From Marsupella aquatica (Eukaryota > Marchantiophyta), in the NCBI GenBank assembly GCA_973895155.1, contig OZ316897.1, positions 10,974,001-11,038,000 on the forward strand: a stretch of 64,000 bases of DNA. The letters run 5' to 3'. Position 1 is the stretch's first letter. Each line of letters begins with the position of its first letter. Shown here piece after piece: positions 51,723-61,872 of the stretch. The notes beneath the pieces are model-generated. The model saw only the letters and a program-made list of their open reading frames with translations, ran no database searches and was not told the origin of the DNA. The translations under genes and the position numbers were made by a program.

Positions 51723-52479
51723 GGTTTTTAGTAGCCGTGACCTGATTAAGTTCGGCTGTCCTTTGAATCAGCCTGCCTGGCAATTGATTTCCGGATTGTG
51801 TGAGTGACTATGACAGGGTTACCCTAAGCAAGTACCCCAGTATCACATTTACCCTTGTATGATGGAGGTGTATGACGACCAGTGTATCGCCTTCAAAACA
51901 CACTATCTCCAACCAGACACCGCTTCTCACTAGCTGTCTGTTCAACCTATACCTTGAGGCGTTGGCTCGTAAGGTTCTGGTTCGCAATGAGACGATATTC
52001 ATTCATTGTTGCGATTAACGAGTGACGACTTGCTGCATAAGGCAAATTCCTTCTCTCTCTCTCTCTCTCTGATTCGACGTTCTCATTCACTGCTCAAGTG
52101 CGGACTTCACTCTGTTGCATTCATTCCAAACTCTCTCTTTATACTCAAAGACTACTCAACTGAGTAGGGACACTATTACAAAATTGCTGGCATTCCTAAG
52201 GTGAGCGGAGCCCTACCTTGCCCCAGACTTCTAGCAAAAAGTGACAGAGCGCCTAGCGCTCCACAGCCTCTAAATACCTATGCCTCGCGTCCGTCTTTGC
52301 CCGAGGCCTCTACTACTTCTTGGGGTGCGCCGATTACAGTTTGGACGACTCGCGCCCCCTCTTTGATCTCCTTGGCTCATTCATCAAGAACGCTAACTAA
52401 TGCCTACCAGAACGATGAGTGGAAGCCAAGAACTGCTGATTACTATGTCAAGAAGTTCTGTCTTCCTGGTTACTGAACT
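51723..52479. other. Intergenic part of element A with TATA-like site and CT repeat
   Basis: On the minus strand GAGTATAAAGAGAGAG is at about 52134-52147 and a (CT)9 microsatellite at 52053-52070. Short open frames on both strands have no recognisable similarity. Confidence 0.5.
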
Positions 52480-53380
52480 GTGCAACGGCCTCCTCGATTC
52501 CCTTCGGTTGCGCCTGATCCGGAAGCTTTCGGACTTCCGATTGTTAATCTTGCCATATGTACCTCGACCTCCTGACTTCTGTCATCTTCCTTGGGGTTGC
52601 TCGGTTCGCCGGCCACGATTACTTGTTCGGCGGTGATTAATCGCCACGTAATCCGCTGATCGTGGCTATTCTCCCCTCAGGGGTCTCACTATATGGGGAC
52701 CTCCCTATCGCCTGCGACGTTTTTAGGCCTCGGACCCCCTAAAATGTAAGAAAAATAAATTATTTTTTAACCCCTATAAAGTTGGAATATTCTTGGAATA
52801 TTCTAAAAATTGGATTAAAAAGACCCTAATGTTCTTATAAGTCTCAAAATTGAATTTAAAAGACCCTATTGTTCTTCTACAAAAATTCTTAAGTCTTCCC
52901 TTAAAACCAATAAAATGACCCTATCCTTCATCGCACGTGATATGCCATTTTTGTGGAAGTGAAACCCCCAAGATTCTCCCGTCTTAGCAGCAGATTCCAT
53001 TTCTTCCGCATGACCTTTCTACAGAGTTCTTCGATGGCCTCGCCGGTGGTGAATCGTTGGCGGAACTCTTCGCCCTTCATTCCGAACAATTGTTGCCCCG
53101 CCGCATCCCATACACGACAGCTTCCTTCTTTGATCCGAATAGTGAACATGAACATAGGCACTCCTTCGCCTAGCGACTTACACTCATGAGCTAACCGATT
53201 CCTGCTAACGGGGGTTCCTATATTCGCCCCCCCTTGCCTTCTCTGTCGAGCTCTTGTGCCTAAGGCACATACTCTACCATCTGCTAGTAGGCCATCGCAG
53301 CCTTCATAGTAGAACTCGACTCCTACACGACCGTTAATCGAGATGATCGTTGCCTCCCCTACTTCCAGCCTTTCTGTCAT
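52480..53380 (-). pseudogene. OB-fold (RPA1 C-terminal-like) ORF of element A, split by a MITE
   Basis: The start at 53380 gives MTERLEVGEATIISINGRVG, then VEFYYEGCDGLLADGRVCAL, VPMFMFTIRIKEGSCRVWDA and GQQLFGMKGEEFRQRF, then VMRKKWNLLLRREN. The order (a Y..C turn, a central loop, F.I.I.D-like strand, W/VWD...G..LFG..AEEf block, then a K..W.L.vk.. strand) resembles the zinc-containing OB fold at the C-terminus of replication protein A 70. Most of the zinc cysteines are missing. The MITE at 52676-52972 interrupts it; skipping it continues SHDQRITWRLITAEQVIVAG to a stop at about 52480. RPA-like ORFs are best known from plant Helitrons, but this element has TIRs and target duplications. Confidence 0.5.
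52676..52972. mobile_element. hAT-type MITE, copy 4 (297 bp), inside the OB-fold ORF
   Basis: The ends are CTCAGGGGTCTCACTATATG and GTGGAAGTGAAACCCCCAAG. Flanks are the perfect 8-bp duplication ATTCTCCC (52668-52675 and 52973-52980). The interior matches copies 1 and 2 closely (GACCCCCTAAAATGTAAG; GGAATATTC). Confidence 0.9.
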
Positions 53381-53582
53381 CTCAACAAAATGAATAACCG
53401 CTGGTCCTTGCTTACTACTTCCTAAATACTCTTGGTTGACCTCTAGTTGACACTTCTAAACCTAAAAAAACTATAATATCGCCGGTGTAATTTTTATCGT
53501 TTACATTCTCCTTTGCTTACCTACGGATTCGTCCTCGATATCCGTTATGCTTGGTATATGTTGGGGACAAGTAGTCACCGGT

Positions 53583-56303
53583 CTACTTCACTCCTCTACC
53601 CTTGCTAACATTGGTCGTCCTGGTTGGAGTTATCGGAACTCTACTCTGTGCCTTCAGCTTCCTCACTTCAGATTTTAAATCCAAAATTGATCGTTCCTTA
53701 TCTTCCAGTTCTTGCGAAAGCTGATCATTCTCTGTCCTCAACTGCTCGAGTTCCTTGGTCTGTTCAGTGATACTCTCCTCTCCAGTGCCCTGTAGCTTCA
53801 CAGCGGCTTCTAACTCAGCAATTTTCCGCTTATAGTTGTCTTCTGTGATTCTCCAACTCTCCGATACTTCATAGTGTTTTCGTTCGAGCTTCCCCAGTTG
53901 CTCCTCCAGTAGGGCTTGTTTGTTCAGATCCTCCGTGGGGTCCCCTTTGACTACGGTGGTTTGCTGGAGTTGGGTTTCCAGACCCTGGAGCTTTTTCTTC
54001 AATTCCTCCACCCTCTAGCGTTCCACTGCCCATTCACCGGCTGTTATGCGTTGCTTTGCTGCTTCCTCCTTGAGTTGCGATTGCAATTCTTCTATTTCCT
54101 TGAGTTTCTCGTTATCCTCCCTTAGCTGTGAATTGATCCTTTGGCTATCTGATTTGACTGTGGCTATGGCTGCTCCGATGGCCGTGACAACCTCCTGGTA
54201 ATTTGTCGTTAGTCCCCCTGGACGTAACCCTTCTATTCCTAGGTAATCAGCCAATTCCTGCGTGGCTGCCTCCTCATGCCTCCAGCCTCTTCCTATGGTT
54301 GTCAGTCGATCCTTATCTTCTATTAGCTCTTTGTTACGATTTAGTAACTCCTTGATGGTCTCCTCGGCCTCCACTGCCCATTTATCTGCCTCCTCCTTCC
54401 CGGCTAAGTCCTCGGCGATTTCTTCTTCTCGCTTGTTCCCCTCCAAGTGTACTAGCGAACTCATTATTCCCTGATAAATGGCTAATTGACTGGCGATTTG
54501 TCCGATCATGACTGTAAAGATGCTATCTTTTTGCACTGTGCTGATCTGCTCTTTCAATACTTCGATCCCCAGCTTCTCCCGTAATTGTTGTTCATCACCT
54601 TCTTTTACGGTTGAGAGGGCATACTTGAGGTTGTCGTCATCAATGGGCACTGTCCTATAAGCCTTGGTTTCTGCTCGCATTTTGTCTTCCTCCGTTGGTT
54701 CCTAACCTTCTGATTCTGACTCCTTCTTGGTCGGTGTTGGATTGGTTTCTTTCCTCCTGGTGGTGCGCACTGGTGATGCGTCCCCTTCTTGCTCTTTGTT
54801 GGCTGCTTCCTCTTCTGGCAGGGTGCCCTTCTGCTTCTTGGCTCCCTCACTCCTCGTTGGTTGGTAAATGGTAGCTGCTGATTCCATTTTTCCCCCGTCT
54901 TCCCCTGTAAGCTGACTCTCGATTAACACTTGGAGATGCGACTCGATCTCTACTGACAGGTTGCTTTTACTGCTGATTAATCGTTTAGCTCGCTTGATGG
55001 CTGCATGGAACCCTTCGTGGAAAAAGGCTGCCCAATCCTTTTGCTTCCCGTCTCCCTCCTCTACAATTTTAATCATAAATCGAGGATATTCTGATCTGGG
55101 CCTCTTCCAATGTAATGCATGGGTTACAAATTCGAGCCTTTCCTTGATTTTCTCATTCGTGCAATGCTTGGTCGGATAGCCCCTGTTGTCGTCTACGTCC
55201 TTGTGTTGTGGAAATGTGGCAGGTTGCCAAGTTTTCCCCATCCGTTTCTTGATCTCCGCTCCTTGCTTTGGCAGTTTGAAAAGCTCCTGAAGCTTCCGAG
55301 GATTCGTTTTAATGACTTGGCCCCTACATATTCCCTGATTTTCGGTGGGTTTCCAAGTGGTGATGAACTTGCTGTAGTCCTCTGCTTGTAGCTTCGTGGT
55401 TTGATTCCACTTTAATTTCACAAATTTCTCCAATCCTTGTGTCTGTAGAAAGTTCCTGTGTGCTTGTCCGCGCATAGTTTGCAATATCTGTGGCTCCATT
55501 CTCTCAAATTTCAAAACATGACTTGTTTCCCCTGGACTCGCCTTTGCGGCGCGTGTCGCCTTCCCGGTCCTACTTTTTGCTTCTTCTGCTGGTTCTTCCT
55601 CTTCTTCACTGTCGGATTCTTCCGATTCTTCCTCCTTGTATTCGACTATTTTGCTCTTTCCCCTTACGGATCGCACCTCCCTCATCGTTGGCGGCTCAAG
55701 TTTAATCGTTTTGGCTGTCCCCTTGCGGTTCCTCTTGGTCCTAGAGGGAGTCGTTTCCTCAATTATCGCTGTGGTGACCGCCGTGATTGCTTCCGTGGGA
55801 TCCTGGTTGGCTAACAATTCTGCCATGGTCAGCTTCCGTCTCCCTTCTCGTTGAAGTTCGTTCAGATGGTTTCCCTGTTGTTCTTCTGTCTACTCAGCCG
55901 CTTGCTCCGTTGGTGCCTCGATTACTGATTCGGTTTGTGTCTCTAGGGTTGGCTCCTTGGCGGGCCCCTGCCCTTCCCTTTTGGCTGTAGTTTCCGAGAG
56001 ATGGTCAGCCGCTGAAGGTCCCTGACTCACGATCTCTTGATCATCTTCGGGGTTGCTCCTTTCCCTTTCCGCTGACTCGGAAACTTCCAGCTCCATGCCT
56101 TTTGCTGTTGTCGGCCCTTCTCCCTCTGTGTGCGTGGGGGTGGGTGTCTCCTCCATCGCCGGGGTTTCGAGTAGTTCGCTGATAGTAACGCGCTTCCTTG
56201 GTTTATCGTCCTCAAACTCGTTTGATCGTTTCAACTTCAAAGTCTTCATGCCCACCGGTAATGTGTAATGCCTATTACCGACCCTCGACCATTCGAATTT
56301 CAC
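53583..56303 (-). pseudogene. Coiled-coil ORF downstream of pol in element A
   Basis: Frames run 56303-55890, 55826-54702, 54680-54015 and 54011-53583, split by stops or frameshifts. The N-part begins FEWSRVGNRHYTLPVGMKTL, with nuclear-type KPRKRVTI. The folded domain includes MRGQAHRNFLQTQGLEKFVK, YSKFITTWKPTENQGICRGQ and LQELFKLPKQGAEIKKR, then KDWAAFFHEGFHAAIKRAKR. The C-terminal 300 residues are coiled coil (AEETIKELLNRNKELIEDKD and onward), ending SKGRGVK. It corresponds to the ORFs of elements D and E, in the same position after pol as in D. Function unknown; a structural or packaging role is only a guess. Confidence 0.65.
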
Positions 56304-56496
56304 CTCGCGCTGATAGCCACTCCACTCAGGGTTCTCTCGTAATCTCCTTGCCAGTCAGAAATAGGGTTTTTGGTTTAACAGTTCTTTTGCGGCTGATGGT
56401 GCTTGCCCTTTGGATTCTAGTGTATCCTGAACTTCTAGTATAACATGTAATTTTCCGTGGAGTAGTCCTCAATACAGGGTATCGAGTTGGGTCCTA

Positions 56497-59400
56497 TCAA
56501 AATCTGATCTGCAATCCATGTGGAAAGGGTCCGTGTGTACATCCTACGATTACTACTCTATAAGGAAACCTTCTCCTCCTCTCTTCCTGGCCTTTGGGTA
56601 ATTTGTGCTTCCAATCGTGGATCTGAAAGATTTCAGATAGGTCCTCCTCCGCTAGAACCACTAACTTGATTTGACCTGATTCTGTTGGTTCGTTTGATGG
56701 AATGGTTCCGTTCACGTAATCCTCTAACGGGTACCCCTTGATTGTTAGTTCTCGTCCTTGTTCATTTGTGCTTTCTTCTCGTCGTAGTGTGTCACGTGTG
56801 GTGGTCGCGACTAGCTTCTTTGCGTGTGCTAAGGGTCGCTCCGTGTTCTTGGCGGTGAGTGCCCCTCCGGTGGCTTCCGTAGATGCTTGATCGGGGGTCA
56901 CGCTGATACAGGCTACCATTCTAGTGGGTAGCTCGTACCCTTCTCCATCCGCTTGATTCTCGTTAGGTGGTGCTGTCGGCAGTTGATAGCTGTCGTCGTC
57001 CTCGTTGAGCGCTGGTACCGTATCGGAGTCATTGCCGACTTCGCTTTCCCCTGGGTAGTCGTTAAACGTATCCTCTACTTCTCGTAAGTACACGTCATTC
57101 CTTACGTGGTACGACTTCATCTTATTCCCATTCACCCGCTGTTGCTCGCTCCCATCCTGGCTGGTAATTTCGAAGGTTCCGTTTCCCCACGCCTTGAGGA
57201 CGGTAAAGGGTCCTTCCCATTTAAGTCTCAACTTTCCTTTTTTTATTCGTGCTCGCTTTCGGCACCACAGTACTAATTCCCCTTTCGTGAACGTGGTTAC
57301 CTCCCGTTGATCGTCTATTTGTCGCTTGTGTTGTCCTTGTACATACTCTAATCGCTCTTCGGCCCTTCTTCGGGTTTCGGTAACCTCCAATAGTGCTTTT
57401 AACCGTCTAGTTAAACACGGGTTCTGATTTATGTTGTATCTCGCTGCGATTTGCAAACTAGGTAATTTGTAGTCTGTCGGCATACGGGCCTCAACTCCAA
57501 ACATTAATTGAAAAGGGGTGTGGCCCGTGGTTACCTTATATGCCGTGCGGAATGCCCATACTGCCGCCGGCAGCTGAACGTCCCAATCGTTTTGCTGTTC
57601 GTTAACCACTTTCCGTAAAATGTTGAGTAAGACTTTGTTTGTTGACTCCGCTTGCCCGTTACACTGAGGGTAATAGGGAGTCGAAAACCAATGGCTTATA
57701 TGGTAATTATCCGTCAGTTCCTGGATAACCTTGTTCAAAAAATGTGAACCTTGATCGCTCACTAGCTCACCTGGTAATCCGTATCTCGTGATGATGTTCT
57801 GGTACAAGAACTTGGCTGTTACTCGGGCAGTGTTCTCCCGACTTGCGACTGCTTCCACCCATTTTGTGGTATACTCTGTTGCTGCTAAAATATACTGGTT
57901 CTGACTATATCTGGAAGATGGAGTGATGGGTCCTATGAAATCTAGTCCCCATTTCTGAAAAATATAAGGGGCGATTATAGGCCTGAACTCCATGTTTTCC
58001 TTTATAGGTCCTGTACGCTGACACAGGTCACACGATTTTACAAACTCCCGAGTGTCTTTATGGACAGTTGCCCACCAACGTCCTTGCTGAAGAATCTTCC
58101 TCAGGGTGATCTCGGTGCCGAAATGTCCCCCTCCTAGTCCTTCATGTGCCGCGATTAAGGCTTCTGGCCGTTCTTCCTCCGGAACTACTCTACGTAGTAT
58201 GTCATCGGGCCCCTGGTAATAAAGCACGTGGTTGATCAAGGTGTAGGGTCTTGCCTTATAGGCGTAGACCTTCCTTTCCTTACTGGACAACCCCTCGGGG
58301 AATACCGCTGTGCGTAAATACCTTTCTAATGCTGGTTCATCATCCAAGGTCACTAGATTTACAGGATGCCTTTCCTTGGCGTCTTGAAATAGCTCCATAT
58401 CCGGTAATTGATCGTCTTCTTCCTTGCCTGTCTCTCCTGATTCGAGTCTACTCAAATAATCGGGTATGACATGGGTTTTCCCGGGTTTATAAATGATGGT
58501 GTAATCAAACTCAGCTAATAACAAAATCCATCTTGCAATTCAGCCCGACAGCTGTGGTTTGTTTACTAAGTTGACCAAGGCATTATGATCTACATAGAAT
58601 ATGAATCGATTCCCAAGTAAATAATGCCTAAATTTCTTTACTGCAAATATCATGGCTAATGCTTCCCTCTCAGTCGTGGTGTAGTTCCTTTCATGCACGT
58701 TTAACAGTCTACTGGCATAGTATACTGGTAAGCCGATACCTTGTTCTCCCTTCTGTGCTAACACTGCCCCCACCGCCACCAGAGAAGCATCTGTATGTAG
58801 ATGGAACTCCCTCTTCCAATCTGGCTCCTTGAGTATGGGTACATGGCACAACCGGTCCTTGATTTCTTCAAACGCTTTCTGACAGTCGTCGTCCCAAGTG
58901 AACGTTTGATGGTTACCCGTTAATCGTGCCAACGGGGCACTGATTTGGGAGTAACTCTTGATGTAACGACGATAGAAACCTCCACTTCCCAGAAACCTTC
59001 TGACTTGAGTTGCACTATTGGGAACTGGCATCTCTTTAATGATTTTTATCTTATCTGGGTCTACTAACAAGCCCTGTTTACAAACTATGTGTCCTAATAT
59101 CTTGCCCGATGGTACAAAGAAGGTGCACTTATCAGGGTTCAGGCTGATTCCCCCTTCCCTACATCTTAAGAGGCATAATCTGAGATGACCTATATGTTGC
59201 TCTTCCTCTCCGTATATGGTGAAGTCATCTAGGAAGATTTGCATAAACTGATTCAAATACTCATGAAATAACATCATCATTAATCGTTGGAATGTACTAG
59301 GCCCATTGCATAATCCAAAGGGTAATACGAGACACTGGAAAGCGCCCCATTCCGTAATGAAAGTGGTAAGCTCCCTTGCTTCTGTGGCTAACCGGACCTG

Positions 59401-60225
59401 ACTGTACCCGCTGTACCCATCTAAAAATGAGTAAGCTGACTTTCCTACTACCACATCCAGAACTGCTTCTAGAAAGGGTACCAGAAAAGGGTCTTTTATG
59501 GTCGCTACGTTTAACTTTCTAAAATCAATGCAGACTCTTAACTTCCCATTTTTGTTAGGTACTACGACTATCAGGGATAGCCACGTATAACGCTTAACAG
59601 GTTCAATGAATTTGGCATCAAGGAGCCTTTGGATTTCTTCTTTTACCTTTTCCGCATAGTTGGGGTTCATCCTATATCATTGTGTCTGCACCGATACTGA
59701 TCCTGGTACGAGTCGGATTCGATGTACGCCAATTGACTCTGGAACTCCCTTTAACTCCGTGTAATCCCAGGCAAAAACATCTCGGAATTCGGCGAGTAGG
59801 GTAACAAGTTCCTCTTTGAGCTCAGGGGAAAGGTGTTTCCCTATCTTTACTTCTCGTGGTCGTTCAGTGTCACTCAAATCAACCTTCTGAATGTGCTCCT
59901 CTTCGGTGGCACTCCATCCCACCACCTTCTCTGCTAGATCTTGCAAGGTGGTCTGTGCTTCTTCCTCCTTTAATGAGCACTCCTGAATGCCTTGCAGGTC
60001 TATGTGTTTAAACAGATCGTTTCGTAGATCATGATCCATTTTTTCTTTGGACATTCCTTGCATCTCGTCGAGCTTGACTATTTCCATATCTGAAATTGGG
60101 ACTAAGTCTGGACGGCATTTTAAATAGGTCTCTTCTTCATCCTCATTCAACCCCTCTGCCCAGTTCAAGGTACAGACTCTGGCCATGGATGTGATTGGGG
60201 TTGTGCTGAGCAAGGAAAAATCCAA
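56497..60225 (-). pseudogene. Gypsy-type RT, RNase H and integrase in element A
   Basis: The first ATG in frame is at 60186 (MARVCTLNWAEGLNED), close to the palindrome region. Pre-RT: LLAEFRDVFAWDYTELKGVP. RT: FIEPVKRYTWLSLIVVVPNK, FRKLNVATIKDPFLVPFLEA, FITEWGAFQCLVLPFGLCNG and MQIFLDDFTIYG (FLDD catalytic pair). RNase H: FHLHTDASLVAVGAVLAQKG and TEREALAMIFAVKKFRHYLL. Integrase: zinc motif with SCDLCQRTG, core GLDFIGPI, LVSDQGSHFLNK and NGQAESTNKVLLNIL, then a C-terminal VTTFTKGELVLWCRKRARIK. Stops at about 59674 and 58535 break it. Protease and gag are absent and no LTR borders are seen on either side, unlike an ordinary gypsy copy. Confidence 0.9.
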
Positions 60226-60239
60226 AATTGTTTTGGAGT

Positions 60240-61432
60240 TGAATCAACAAATGAGACTCATGGATCCGTGTCGGTATGGATCCATGTCGGTATTCAAACC
60301 TCAATATTGAGGTGCAAGGTGTGGCAATGGCAAATTTTGGCGGGTGAATACCAAATGGGATCCATGGATCCGTGTTGGTATTCAAACCTCAATATCAAGG
60401 TGCAAGGTGCGGCAATTCAAGGGCAAATTTTGGCAGGCGAATACCAAATGGGATCTATGGATCCCATTTGGTATTCATCCTTGGTTTTGAGTGGGTTATT
60501 TTTTGACTTGTTCAGAAAAATGGGATACGTGGATCCCTATTGGCATTCCTTGAGTGGTCCATACAAGGGTTTTTTAAAGTGAGAGTTTGTCTTTTCAAGG
60601 AATGCTGAAATTTAAATTGTAGATTTTTGAGTAAGTCGTCACGGATCCCAGTTGGTCTTCAAACTAGAATATCAAGGTATGCAATGCGAAAAGTTCAAAA
60701 TGTAGAGGTTGAATAGATCCCATCTGGTATTCATCCTCCTGTTTTCCCGATGAGTTTTTGGACTTGCAAAAAAAATGGGATCCATGGATCTCAGTTGGTA
60801 TTCATGTTGAAAGATCTCCTGATGCAAAGTTGCAAGTGGAAAACATCGAGGTTGAATACGATAGTGGATACTTGGATCCCATCTCGTATTCATCATGCGT
60901 TATGGGCTAAAAAAATTCTGGACATATCGTCGGGTTAACTTAACTAACTGTGTGGATTGACTGTAGTCCGCGGTCAGTTTTTTGCAGTTTTTGGTTTTAC
61001 CGCAGTTAAAAATTCAAATATTTTTAACCCAAAGTTAAATGGAAGCGTCAAGAGAATGATTTGGTGCGGTTTTCGTCCACGTTCAACGGTTGAATCCAAA
61101 GTGGGATACGTTGTATCCCATTTTCAGTTTGCCATTTTGATGGCGAAAATGAAATCTTGTGTTTTATTCATTTTGTTTGACTCTCGGATTTAGCTTTTAG
61201 AAGGATCACGTGAAAAGCATTGTTTTTCTAGGTTTTGGAATTTGCATTTTTTTTAGATGAAGTGTATCAGAATTCTGGATTGTAACAATTCTTTGTTTTT
61301 GTGTCGACAGTATCTTGATTTGAAATCTGATGTTGGATGCGATTTTGGATTCATCCTCAAATAGCGTTTTTGATCTTAATTTTAGTGATTTTTTGCCGTT
61401 TTTCGCAAAATCAAAAACACACTTCTCGTTTG
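60240..61432. repeat. Element A right subterminal palindromes
   Basis: Sites with GGGATCCATGGATC cores lie at about 60268-60300, 60354-60371 and 60776-60793. A 38-bp inverted repeat with 17-bp arms and a 4-base centre is at 60439-60476 (GAATACCAAATGGGATC and its inverse). GGGATACGTGGATCCC is near 60521 and GTGGGATACGTTGTATCCCA at 61101-61120. They match the left region in core and in GTATTCAAAC/ATTCATCC neighbours. No gene is seen; 61121-61432 is A/T-rich. Confidence 0.9.
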
Positions 61433-61466
61433 GTGGTCATACTTCTCGTTTGGTCCGTCACTGTGT
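61413..61466 (-). repeat. Element A right terminal inverted repeat with doubled motif
   Basis: On the plus strand ACACTTCTCGTTTGG (about 61419) and ATACTTCTCGTTTGG (about 61439) stand in the same orientation, ending CCGTCACTGTGT at 61466. Element B's left end also has two copies in one orientation, so this end of A corresponds to the left end of B. Confidence 0.9.
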
Positions 61467-61696
61467 TCACCAGGGTTGTCGGCACCAAACCAATCAACCA
61501 TAAAGTCATCCATGGCTCTATCCTGGTCATCAGTTACTTGTTCATCCGTCCGAGGTACCTCTTCATCAGGGTTACTGCTTCCACTAGCACTTGATGAGGA
61601 GTGTGACTCTGATCCATGTCCTTCTTCTGGCATACCCATTTCTTGATATGTTGCTCTCAATCTCCGTGGTAACATATTTGGAGAGGGTCGCACATT
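61467..61696 (-). pseudogene. CACTA transposase tnp2, N-terminal exon, right of element A
   Basis: An AG acceptor (TTTGTTTTTAG) precedes NVRPSPNMLPRRLRATYQEM, then acidic/Ser-rich sequence and MDDFMVDWFGADNPG. The frame continues at 49863 (DDLPNEGQV) when element A is skipped. The acceptor is phase 0, as is the donor at 62791, so the first exon with its CxC-type zinc motif (62792-63025) can be spliced directly to it. The insertion of element A would end translation shortly after this exon. Confidence 0.8.
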
Positions 61697-61872
61697 CTAA
61701 AAACAAAGCAAACAATTGAAAGTTATATTGCAAGGAGAACACACACAAAAATGGGCTAGGGGTGTGCAAAAATGAAATAATATTGGTTGTGGTGCAAATA
61801 CAAAATGTGGCCAAAGGCCATATGTAGTGTCCTTTGATATGCAACATACCACCTATGACCCTTAACTTAACC

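Larger units (their letters stand above)
49870..61466. mobile_element. Element A: 11.6 kb TIR transposon with gypsy-type pol inside
   Basis: The ends are 34-bp inverted repeats with one mismatch (49870-49903 and 61433-61466), beginning ACACAGTGACGGACCAAACG. Both flanks are TCACCA (49864-49869 and 61467-61472). Removing the element and one flank copy joins the tnp2 codons in frame (ADNPG then DDLPNEG). The termini share CGGACCRAACGAGAA with element B. Palindrome-rich regions lie at 49990-51300 and 60240-61120. Inside, on the minus strand, are pol (60225-56497), a coiled-coil ORF (56303-53583), an OB-fold-like ORF (53380-52480) and a small ORF (51722-51402). No DUF7869 or methyltransferase gene is present. 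Confidence 0.9.

Noticed and set aside
52480-53380. Helitron because of the RPA1-like ORF
   Set aside because: The surrounding element has TIRs and 6-bp duplications; no Rep/helicase gene or 5'-TC...CTRR-3' ends are seen.
49870-61466. Element A as a CACTA copy with a 3-bp duplication
   Set aside because: The bases directly next to CACAG/CTGTG do not match as 3-bp repeats; shifting by one base gives a perfect 6-bp match and in-frame closure.
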